The notes beneath the pieces were generated by a model that made no database searches, was not told the DNA's origin, and was given only the letters and a program-made list of their open reading frames with translations. A stretch of 64,000 nucleotides of DNA. Origin: CAUZIZ01 sp965219855 (GTDB lineage Bacteria > Acidobacteriota > UBA6911 > RPQK01 > JAJDTT01). The stretch lies in the NCBI GenBank assembly GCA_965219855.1, contig CBDCOR010000022.1:62001-126000 (forward strand). Reading direction: 5' to 3'. The translations under genes were made by a program, and so were the position numbers. Of this stretch, positions 54,583 to 62,568 are shown one piece after another; positions within the stretch are counted from its first letter, which is position 1, and the number at the start of each line of letters is the position of its first letter.

Positions 54583-54663
54583 CCCTCACGCCGGTAAATG
54601 TGGGGAACAGACCCCATCGCGACAACGGGGAGGGGCAGGCGGGAACTCCGCCTGCCTCTTACC
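54566..54663 (+). ncRNA. Group II intron 3' structures (domain V-like and terminal hairpin)
   Basis: TCGCCCGGTGAGTGACCCTC then ACGCCGGTAAATG forms a stem with a 2-base CG bulge; the CGC that precedes it would be the catalytic triad of a domain V. GCGACAACGG then leads to a strong hairpin (GAGGGGCAGGCGG..CCGCCTGCCTCTT). Same order and pairing occur at 18080-18190 with different sequence, so the structure is conserved. Confidence 0.7.
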
Positions 54664-54737
54664 CGCGTGCGTCCTGACCCATTGGTTGCCCTTCTGTAGG
54701 CAACCTATTCAGGGTTGAAATCCAGGGGCGACGCCGT

Positions 54738-54795
54738 TGACCCAGGGTTCGGAAACCCTGGGCTGAAATACCGAATCCCTTCAGGATTCACCTCC
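54738..54795. repeat. CCCAGGG-type palindromic repeat
   Basis: ACCCAGGGTTCGGAAACCCT then GGGCTGAAATACCGAATCCC and TTCAGGATTC. It follows the intron and lies upstream of the CMD gene end. Same family as 18255 and 50858. Confidence 0.75.
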
Positions 54796-54891
54796 TTCCT
54801 ATGTACTCAGGACGGCGTGCATCGAGCCAAGGGCTCGAAGGTAGGAGAATACTTCGGCCTGGAGCCGAAAGCTACGAACTCGCGAAGCCTT

Positions 54892-55272
54892 TTACTCACC
54901 GGCAGACTCTTTGGTCTCTGAGAATATCTTGCTGGCCATGGCAATCCCTTCCCAGGCCGCGGGAAACCCTGCATAGGGAGCAAGGTGCAGCAGCGTTTCT
55001 AGAATCTCTTCCTGCGAGGCTCCGTTTCTCAGAGCCATTCGGATGTTCAAGTCCAGTCCTCGCTCGCGTCCCAGCGCACCGAGTACTGCGATGGTACACA
55101 GGCTCCTGGTCCTACGGTCGAGTTGGGGGCGGGGCCATATCTCACCGGCGAGGAAACCGATGACATATTTCTCGAAGTCGGGAGAGATCTTCTCCCAGGT
55201 CTGCTGAACCTCTCTTGCCTGCTCTTCGCCCAGCATCTCGTTGAGCACGGTGAGACCGCGATCCCTGTTCAT
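54892..55272 (-). CDS. Carboxymuconolactone decarboxylase family protein
   Basis: A 126-residue protein of the CMD/AhpD family: TRSLCTIAVLGALGRERGLD, RMALRNGASQEEILETLLHL and PYAGFPAAWEG. There is no CxxC, so the peroxidase-like AhpD activity is unlikely, and it is closer to PcaC-like decarboxylases or ring-cleavage accessory enzymes. It is the last gene of a five-gene minus-strand run; intervals to its neighbours are only 36-60 bp. Confidence 0.85.
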   Translation of the reverse strand: MNRDRGLTVLNEMLGEEQAREVQQTWEKISPDFEKYVIGFLAGEIWPRPQLDRRTRSLCTIAVLGALGRERGLDLNIRMALRNGASQEEILETLLHLAPYAGFPAAWEGIAMASKIFSETKESAGE

Positions 55273-55314
55273 TTATTCACCTCGCTCCCTGGTCCGGGCC
55301 CAGTGTGAGCCTGA

Positions 55315-56082
55315 CTACAGTTGGCCGCCGCACACACGAATGGTCTGTCCGGTGATGTTTTTGGCTTCAGGTGAAGCCAGGAACACCGCCATATTGGCGA
55401 TGTCTTCAGGCTGAACCATGCGCTTCAAAACGGAAGCTTCGATATACTCGCTTTCCAGGTCTTCCAGACTTCGCCCCGTTGACTCCGATCGATGTTTGAT
55501 GACGTTCCTGATGCGGTCACCCTCCACCGGACCGGGGCAGATTGCATTTACCCGGATATTGTAAGGGCCCAGCTCCGCCGCCAGCGTTGGAGTGAGACCC
55601 ACCATGGCGGCCTTGGAGACCACGTAAGGAGCACGCAAAGAGAGTGCTATGAGCCCGGCAAGCGATGAGATGTGAAGAATGCAGCCCGATCTTCTCTCCA
55701 TCATATGCGGAGCGATGGCCCGATCGCAGAGAAAGGCGCCGGTCAGATTGACAGCCAGGGTATGATTCCATTCCTCTGGGGAGACCTCTACCAGCGGGGC
55801 CGTAGGTCCTTCGATGCCGGAGTTGTTTACCAGAACGTCGATTCGACCCCACTCCTCCATGACCCGATCGACTGCGGCGTCCACTTGCGGAGGGTCCGTC
55901 AGGTCAAGCGAGACAGCAAGTGCGTCGCAGCCCAGATTCCGGATTTCCTGGGCGGCTTCTTCGTTACCTTCGATTCCGGTGACGGCCACCCGGTAGCCCT
56001 GGTTGGCAAACGTCAAGGCAATCTTCCGTCCCATGCCGACCCCGCCGCCGGTAATGAAAAGAGTCGGAGCTTCCTGGGTCAT
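55315..56082 (-). CDS. Short-chain dehydrogenase/reductase (SDR)
   Basis: A 255-residue NAD(P)-dependent oxidoreductase. N-terminal cofactor motif T-G-G-G-V-G-M-G-R, then NNSGIEGP (NNAG equivalent), catalytic Ser in HISSLAGL, Tyr-x-x-x-Lys in Y-V-V-S-K and the PGPV motif. It oxidises or reduces an alcohol/ketone substrate, unknown here. Encoded 36 bp after TyrRS and 42 bp before the CMD gene in the same operon. Confidence 0.92.
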   Translation of the reverse strand: MTQEAPTLFITGGGVGMGRKIALTFANQGYRVAVTGIEGNEEAAQEIRNLGCDALAVSLDLTDPPQVDAAVDRVMEEWGRIDVLVNNSGIEGPTAPLVEVSPEEWNHTLAVNLTGAFLCDRAIAPHMMERRSGCILHISSLAGLIALSLRAPYVVSKAAMVGLTPTLAAELGPYNIRVNAICPGPVEGDRIRNVIKHRSESTGRSLEDLESEYIEASVLKRMVQPEDIANMAVFLASPEAKNITGQTIRVCGGQL

Positions 56083-56118
56083 AGCGGCATTATAGCCGGC
56101 CGCACAGAGTGGAGATAG

Positions 56119-57357
56119 CTACTCGGTGTCCAGAGCAATTCGGGCGAATTTGAGTTTGCCAACGCGCAGCAGGAAACCCTTTCTCAATCCGGCGTCGATC
56201 GGGAGGATGTGCTTGGCGACCTTTTCTCCATTGATGGAAACGCCTCCTTGCTGAATAAGTCGGCGGGCTTCGGATTTCGATGGAGCGAGAGAGGCCTGGA
56301 CAATCAGATCGGCGAGCTGAATAGAATCACCTGGATCAGGGATGTTGAAGCTCGGGACCTCCTCCGGCTCTTCCCTCTGCCGAAAAACCCGATCAAAGTG
56401 GTCGCGAGCCGACTTCAGGTCATCTTCGGTATGGAAATCGCGAGTGATCCGCACAGCCAGATCCTGCTTCGCCGCCATGGGGTGGAGTTTGCCCTCTTCC
56501 ACATCAGCCTTGACTTGAGCGATATGGTCAGAGGAAAGATCGGTAAGCAGCTCGAAGTAGCGCCACATCAACTCGTCGCTGATCGACATCAGCTTCCCGT
56601 ACATGTCCTCGGCGGGCTCCTGGATGCCGATGTAGTTACCCAACGACTTGCTCATCTTCTCCTTTCCATCCAGTCCTTCCAGAATGGGTGTCATGAGGAG
56701 AACCTGGGGTGCCTGTCCGTATTCTCTTTGGATGTCTCGACCAACCAGTAGATTGAACCTCTGATCGGTGCCACCCAACTCGACATCGGCTTCCAGGAAG
56801 ACGCTGTCGTAGGCCTGCATAAGCGGGTAGAGCAGCTCGTGGACGGAAATGGGCTGGCCTGCTTGGAGTCGCTTTGAAAAATCGTCCCGCTCCAGCATTC
56901 GCGCCACCGTGTACTTGGCGCAGAGACGAATCCACGCTTGGGAAGAGAGCGTTTCCAGCCAGCGACTGTTGAAATCAACCACCGTCGATTCCGGATCCAG
57001 AATCTTGAAAACCTGATTCTTGTAAGTCTCGGCATTCTCGAGAATCTGTTCTCTCGTCAAAGCCGGACGGGTCTTGCTGCGGCCGGTCGGGTCGCCGATC
57101 AGTCCCGTGAAATCGCCGATCAGGAAGACGACCCGGTGTCCCAGATCCTGGAAATGACGCATCTTCCGCAAGAGGACCGTGTGACCGAGATGGAGATCCG
57201 GAGCCGTGGGATCAAACCCCACCTTGACGGTTAGCGGCCGGCTCGTTTCTTGAGCCTTCGCCAGCTTTTCACGAAGCTCCCTCTCGACGAGGACTTCCTC
57301 GGTGCTCTTGATCAGGTAGGCGACTTGAGCCTCGAGGCCCATCTGCTTGAGATCCAT
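56119..57357 (-). CDS. tyrS: Tyrosyl-tRNA synthetase
   Basis: A 412-residue class I aminoacyl-tRNA synthetase. DLHLGHTVLL is the HIGH-type motif, KMSKS is the KMSKS motif (in GLDGKEKMSKSLGN), GFDPTAPD and GDFTGLIGDPTGRSKTRP are tyrosine-specific. The C-terminal S4 RNA-binding domain reads LAPSKSEARRLIQQGGVSIN. Length is normal for bacterial TyrRS. It charges tRNA-Tyr; being placed inside a catabolic-looking operon is unusual. Confidence 0.97.
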   Translation of the reverse strand: MDLKQMGLEAQVAYLIKSTEEVLVERELREKLAKAQETSRPLTVKVGFDPTAPDLHLGHTVLLRKMRHFQDLGHRVVFLIGDFTGLIGDPTGRSKTRPALTREQILENAETYKNQVFKILDPESTVVDFNSRWLETLSSQAWIRLCAKYTVARMLERDDFSKRLQAGQPISVHELLYPLMQAYDSVFLEADVELGGTDQRFNLLVGRDIQREYGQAPQVLLMTPILEGLDGKEKMSKSLGNYIGIQEPAEDMYGKLMSISDELMWRYFELLTDLSSDHIAQVKADVEEGKLHPMAAKQDLAVRITRDFHTEDDLKSARDHFDRVFRQREEPEEVPSFNIPDPGDSIQLADLIVQASLAPSKSEARRLIQQGGVSINGEKVAKHILPIDAGLRKGFLLRVGKLKFARIALDTE

Positions 57358-57416
57358 AGGCCGCCATTATAAGGGACGGCGTGGTGAAACGAAGCGGGAT
57401 CGTTCGCGCTGGGAAA

Positions 57417-58577
57417 TCACATGACGCGGTGAAGCCGAGCCGGGCTGCTGGTGATGGGTGCCGTCTGCTCCTCTCCCACCAGGATCGTATGGCTGAGGTT
57501 GACGGCATGCTCCCCATACTTTCGAATCGACATGGGGAGGTGAAAGAGCATACCTGCCTCGAACGGTCGGGTATTACCGTCTCGGATGAAGTAGTCGAGT
57601 TCCTCGATCCAGCTCGGGGGATAGCCGATGCCGACCGGGTATCCGAAATTGTAGTGGAACACGTAGTCCTTCAGGATGGGATCAAGGGCGCTCCGCGCAG
57701 CTCCGGCAACGTCGCTGGGCACGGCCCCGGGACGGGCTTTCTCCACAATGATGTCGAGCGCCGCCATGACGGCATCCTCAACCCGACGCATCTCCGAGGT
57801 GGGCTCCCCCAGGACGGCGGTCCTCATCAGGGGAGCCGTATACCGAGTCACCTCTCCGGTAACCTCCAGGAATATCGTTTCCCCCTCATTCAGACGATGC
57901 CCGTTGAAGGTACTGTGAGCGCAGCCGGACCGATAACCGGCTGCCACGATGGGCCCCCAGCAAACGGTGTCGCTCCCGCTCCGGTACATGGCATCGACGA
58001 TAGCGGCACCGATCTCATAGTCCGGCACCCCCTGCGCCATCGCCTCGTAGCCCGCGTTCACACCCAGATCGGTGAGTTGAGCCGCCTTCCGCATGTAGGC
58101 GATCTCGGCTTCGGATTTGACGAGCCGGGATTCCTCTACCGGGCCAAATCCGTCAAACAGCGTGGCGCCGTCGAGAGCACTCCGCAACTTGTCGTAAAAG
58201 TCTACCGAGAGCCCTCGACTACGCCGCTCCACTCCGAGGCTGCCGGATTGGAGGTTCAAATCTTGGACCGCGTCGATGGTGGCATTGATCGGATCCTCGA
58301 AGGGAGCGTAGGGGTGAACGGTCTCCAGCCAGCAGGAGTTCTCCGAGCATGCTTCCTCGAAGTGGCTGATGATCAGGACTGGATCCTGGGCCTGGGGCAC
58401 CAGAAGACACTGATAATCAAACAGATTCTCCGAGTCCATTCCCGAAAGGTAGAACACGTTATGGGGACTGAAAAGCAGAAGGGTATCCAGGCCCCTCTCA
58501 GCCATCGAGGTCTGGACTCGCTGAAGCCGCCGTCGATACTCGGCATCGTCGAAAGCTGGCTCGCTAGGGATGGACAT
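57417..58577 (-). CDS. M24 family creatinase/prolidase-like hydrolase
   Basis: A 386-residue pita-bread-fold enzyme. The catalytic His region is GCAHSTFNGHRLNEGETIFL. The two metal-binding Asp motifs of true aminopeptidases are not kept: EVTGEVTRYTAPLMRTAVLG replaces D-x-G and D-x-T. That favours a metal-independent creatinase-like or DoeA (ectoine hydrolase)-like activity, breaking a C-N bond. It lies between the Asp/Glu racemase-like gene (37 bp) and TyrRS (59 bp) on the same strand. Start ATG at 58577. Confidence 0.85.
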   Translation of the reverse strand: MSIPSEPAFDDAEYRRRLQRVQTSMAERGLDTLLLFSPHNVFYLSGMDSENLFDYQCLLVPQAQDPVLIISHFEEACSENSCWLETVHPYAPFEDPINATIDAVQDLNLQSGSLGVERRSRGLSVDFYDKLRSALDGATLFDGFGPVEESRLVKSEAEIAYMRKAAQLTDLGVNAGYEAMAQGVPDYEIGAAIVDAMYRSGSDTVCWGPIVAAGYRSGCAHSTFNGHRLNEGETIFLEVTGEVTRYTAPLMRTAVLGEPTSEMRRVEDAVMAALDIIVEKARPGAVPSDVAGAARSALDPILKDYVFHYNFGYPVGIGYPPSWIEELDYFIRDGNTRPFEAGMLFHLPMSIRKYGEHAVNLSHTILVGEEQTAPITSSPARLHRVM

Positions 58578-58614
58578 CTGATTTCCTTTCTGTGAAGTTG
58601 CTCCTTTGTGAAGC

Positions 58615-59370
58615 CTACCCGAAGAGTGAGCCCAGTCCCGGCTCTACCGTAAACTCGAAGCGATCGAGTAGGGAGAGAGCCTGCCACATGGTTACCTGGT
58701 TGGCCGTAAGTACCCGCTTACCGTCGACCGCCGACTCCAGATCCTCGATCCACCCCGCGGTGTGCAGCGCCGTATCGGGAACCAGGATAGCTTGGGCCTG
58801 CGGATGATTGTTCTCCTGGATCAGCCGGATCACCTCTGGCTTCGGCAGCTCTCCCACTTCCACTCCGGTAATGATTCCGCGGCCGCCCAGGTGAACAGTC
58901 TGTATTCTCGTCTCGGCCAGGAAGTCCCGAAACAAGAGCACGACATCTTCCGGATACGTTCCCGCGATAGCCACCTTCCTGATCGCCAGCGCTTTCAAGG
59001 CCGCCACAAAGGCAAGGGAAGTACTCGATACCGGAACGCCAAGTACTTCTTGAATCTCCCGCGCCTGCTGATTGGCTCCGGCCCACCCGAAAACGAAGCT
59101 TCCACTGGTACAGGCCCACATGGCCACGTCCACCTGGCTTCGTTTCAGGGTTCTGGCGCCCTCCAGCAGCCTGCTGGAATCGCCGGTGTCCCGGAGGGCA
59201 TCCTCCCGATGAGCATCTTCACCGATGGTCGTATGCACCACCTCGACCTCGACCGCGGGACGAATAAGCTCTCCCATCCGCGGGTAATCGTCTTCACCCG
59301 AGTGGCTGGGATAGAGAAAGCCGAGGCGGGGAGTGGCAGCTGTCCCAACGCCCTCTTTCAGTTCAGACAT
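58615..59370 (-). CDS. Asp/Glu racemase-maleate isomerase-like protein with only one active-site Cys
   Basis: A 251-residue protein of the aspartate/glutamate racemase superfamily (maleate cis-trans isomerase, AMDase group). It has the first catalytic Cys in the motif W-A-C-T-S-G-S and the usual TANQVTMWQAL, but the second Cys site, normally CTN-like, reads V-P-D-T-A-L-H-T, so it is missing. Enzymes with one Cys include arylmalonate decarboxylases, which in turn lack the other Cys. First gene of the run; a promoter should lie at about 59400. Confidence 0.8.
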   Translation of the reverse strand: MSELKEGVGTAATPRLGFLYPSHSGEDDYPRMGELIRPAVEVEVVHTTIGEDAHREDALRDTGDSSRLLEGARTLKRSQVDVAMWACTSGSFVFGWAGANQQAREIQEVLGVPVSSTSLAFVAALKALAIRKVAIAGTYPEDVVLLFRDFLAETRIQTVHLGGRGIITGVEVGELPKPEVIRLIQENNHPQAQAILVPDTALHTAGWIEDLESAVDGKRVLTANQVTMWQALSLLDRFEFTVEPGLGSLFG

Positions 59371-59565
59371 GGGTGGAAAGCCTCCCTTTCGCTCATGGTG
59401 CCCCGATTATCTTGGATCTGTTTTGGTTTGACAATCGAATCCAGCTGATAGCCGCAGGAGGAGTGCTCGCGAAAGGCTGGACAAGGCTGGACAGGTTGAC
59501 TCTGTGGCAGTCGTGTGTGAGCTTGGGAGCTGAAATCGGGCACTCGCTTCCGGAGATCATGAGTC

Positions 59566-61850
59566 TTGAGGGGACTCCCCAGTAAGACAGAATCTCGCTA
59601 CCTTCTGGTCCTGGTTGCCACCGTCATACTCTTCCTGAGTCCTGCCCTGCTGACATCCAGGATCCTTTGGCCGGGAGGGCTGCTGGCATCGTTCTCGCCC
59701 TGGAGCGAGGAACAGCCGAACTCTGAACCTGGCAACATCCTGCTGATGGATTCCGTGGAGCAGCTGTACCCCTATTATCATTTTCACCGGTCGGAAGTTT
59801 TCGAGGGCCGACTCCCACTTTGGAATCCCTATGTCATCAACGGCACCCCCTTTTTGGCAAACTCGGTGTCTGCCCTATTTTCCCCGCTGCGCTGGGTGCT
59901 TCTTGGCTTGCCGATCTACCTGTACTTCGAGTACGCGGCTCTGCTGAAGCTGCTGCTCGCCGGCAGTGGAGTCTTCTTCTTTTGTCGTCGAATCGGATTG
60001 CCCTCGGACTGCTCCCTGTTGGCTGGCCTTTGTTTTCTATTCGCAGGCTACAACATCTTCTTTCTCACTTTCCCCAACGGTTTCATCTCGGCCTTGCTGG
60101 GCTGGGGACTGTTGCAAGTCGAGTCCTACGCACAGACTCGCCGGCGCATCCATCTAGCTGGGTTGGCGGTGATCCTGGCGGCCGCCTATCTGAGCGGAAA
60201 CATGCAATGCTCCTTCCTCCAGCAGATGGCTTACCTGCTCTACGCGTTCGCACGCTGTTGGGACCTATCCCAACTACAACAGACCATACGCGGCTGGAAT
60301 GCCATCGCTTTGGCCACTTTTCTGGGCCTGGCACTGGCTGGAGTAGCCACCCTGCCCTTTGTGGACCACATGATCGGGAGTTACACCCTTAGCGACCGCG
60401 GAAGTTTAGCAAGCAATCCCTATCACCTGCTACCGGAAGAATGGCCCGCACTGCTCCAGCCACACTACCGCGAGGGTCCGGAGGAGCGGATAGTGCCGAA
60501 ATGGAGCTACGTCAGTTTTGCCTACGTGGGCATCCTTTCTTGCTTCCTGGCGGGTCTGGCATCGAGGGGGCAGCGAGCAGCCCGGACGACAAAGGCCCTG
60601 GGAATACTGACTCTGTGGTCTCTGATCCTGGTGCTCGGTATACCCTTCTGTTCGAAGTTCTGACGGGGCTGCCGCTGCTCCGCCAGACCAACTACCTGCA
60701 TGCCGGACAGGTGCTGCAGGTGTCGTTTGCCGTGCTGGCAGGAGTAGGTGCATCCGTTTGGCGATCCGGACAATTGAGCGCCCGCGCTTTCAGCTGGTTG
60801 TTCGGCGGTGCCCTGGCGCTGTTGCTGTGGTCATCCTGGAGTCCAGTCATGCGCTGGCTGGATTCGGATTCCGAGAAGCCGTTCTACTTCAGGGGAGAGG
60901 CCTTCGGGTATCCCCTGGGAATATTCTGGACGGTCCTGCTGCTCCTGATCCTTCCGCTTCTATATCGATGTTATCGGCGAAGAAATCCGGTGCCCGCGCT
61001 TCTGGTCCTGGTCCTGATCAATGGATTCGTTTTTGGGTTTTTCTTCAACACTACTTCGCCACAACAGCTGCTTCAGCATCGCCCAGCGGTGGTCGATGAG
61101 TTGGCCCAGCGCCCACATGCTCGACTCGTCGGAATCGGCATCGGCACTCTCCTGCCGAACTTCGGCATGAGTTGGAGTCTCCGTGACCTACGTGGCTATG
61201 AGCCGATCCTCACCGATCGCTGGGTGCGATTCTATGCGGAGCTGCAGCCGGGACGGCGAGACCATCACCACCCAATCCACGATCTGGACTCGGCCCAACT
61301 CGAACTGCTGCGTCGAGCAGGATGTTCCTTGGTCGTAACTCCGCGCACACTCAAACTGGAAGGGCTTCGGTTGTTGCGTGACTATTCGCCCTATGTCTAT
61401 AGCGTAGACAAGGCCGAGCGGATTTCGATTGCAGAGTCCGTCCTGCCAGCAAGGGATGGACAGGAAGCGCTCCAGTTGCTTACCAGCAGAGGGTCAAACA
61501 CGGTAATTCTTGAATCAGTCGAGGGTCAGACGCTGTCTGCCGGAGCGGGAACGGTAGCCTGGCTTTCCGACCTGCCGAACGAGATAGAAATCGAAGTCGA
61601 GATGGAGCAGGAAGGTTGGCTCGTCCTTCGGGATACCTTCGACCCGGGCTGGAAGGCCCAGGTTGACCAGAGTGAAACCGAGATCTTTCGCGCTGACTAC
61701 TTGTTTCGTGCCGTTCGGATACCCGAGGGAAAACACCTTGTACGTTTCAGCTATCGACCAACCAGCTTCTACTTGGGGAGCGCCCTGTCGTTGCTATCCT
61801 TGGCTGTCTTGGGTTGGCTGGTTTTTTCATCCCAGCGCTCCTCAATCTAG
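59566..61850 (+). pseudogene. YfhO-family membrane protein, one frameshift
   Basis: Two frames give a protein of about 760 residues. The N-terminal frame (TTG at 59566, ends at 60663) has many membrane helices with VILFLSPALLTSRILWPG, RLPLWNPYVINGTPFLAN and FSPLRWVLLGLPIYLYFEYA. The second (from about 60640) continues LLRQTNYLHAGQVLQVSFAV and ends in a beta-rich extracytoplasmic domain with LVLRDTFDPGWKAQVD. The shift is at about 60642-60655; one missing base would restore it. YfhO proteins are membrane glycosyltransferase-like proteins for envelope or glycan assembly. Confidence 0.82.
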
Positions 61851-61992
61851 ACCCCCCAGGCGTGCTGACGCCATTCGAGAACAGAACTTCCGGATCCTGC
61901 AGTCGCCCTACCTGCGCGTGATTCTCTCGAATCGTACCTGAAAGAAACCACTCGAGTCATGGTTTTCGCATTACTGGTTTCACCTCAGCCCT

Positions 61993-62490
61993 TCAGCCCG
62001 GTCGGAAGAGCATCACCAGGCACCCCCCCGAAGCCGCCAACAAAATTCCCAGGACGAAAGGCCAGCGGATGCTCGAGATCCCCCCTGGAGGTGGGTGGAG
62101 TACTATCGCAGCGACCGCGTTTACCACTGGCGCCCCAGCGAACACAATGGCCATGACGACGCTGGGGGAGCCTTTGGCTCCGAACGCGAGCAGAACCGAG
62201 AAGGCCCCGATTGCGCCGAGGATACCCGCGAAAAGGGACAACATCATCCCAGCAGCCGGGAAATCCCAGGACGATCCGTGGAGCTTGAGTACCACGAGAG
62301 GAGCCAATACCGCCGTAATGAAGTAGGCGACTCCTACAAAGAGAAAGGCCTTATAGCGTCCATTCTCGGGGTCTGCCATGGCCATCTGGCCGCTGTGGAG
62401 GAAGTTGCCGTAGAGTCCCCAGGCTACTACCGTGAGCAGCGCAAAGTAGAACCAAGCAAGTCCCAACTGGGCCGGGTTGTTGGCTGCCAT
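61993..62490 (-). CDS. Short DMT/EamA-like transporter
   Basis: A 165-residue protein with about five membrane segments: FYFALLTVVAWGLYGNF, AFLFVGVAYFITAVLAPLVV, MMLSLFAGILGAIGAFSVLL, FAGAPVVNAVAAIVLHPPPG and FVLGILLAASGGCLVMLF. The pattern equals half of an EamA/DMT transporter, so it may act as a dimer. The start ATG lies at 62490 with AAGGAG just upstream. No operon partner in the window. Confidence 0.78.
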   Translation of the reverse strand: MAANNPAQLGLAWFYFALLTVVAWGLYGNFLHSGQMAMADPENGRYKAFLFVGVAYFITAVLAPLVVLKLHGSSWDFPAAGMMLSLFAGILGAIGAFSVLLAFGAKGSPSVVMAIVFAGAPVVNAVAAIVLHPPPGGISSIRWPFVLGILLAASGGCLVMLFRPG

Positions 62491-62568
62491 TTGAATTCTC
62501 CTTAGTGATGATTCTGGTGTGTCTGGACCGCTCTTGGTACTCGAGACATCGAAGCAAGCGTGCCTGGA

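Larger units (their letters stand above)
52580..54700 (+). mobile_element. Group II intron with reverse transcriptase
   Basis: The candidate 5' end is GTGCGATGAGCC (52580), close to the consensus GUGCG. About 760 bp of structured non-coding RNA follow before the ORF at 53341. The 3' part has a domain-V-like hairpin at 54566-54598. The exact ends are inferred. It inserted next to the IS481-type element and close to CCCAGGG-type palindromes. No similar full copy exists in the window; 17890-18190 is a decayed relative. Confidence 0.75.
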
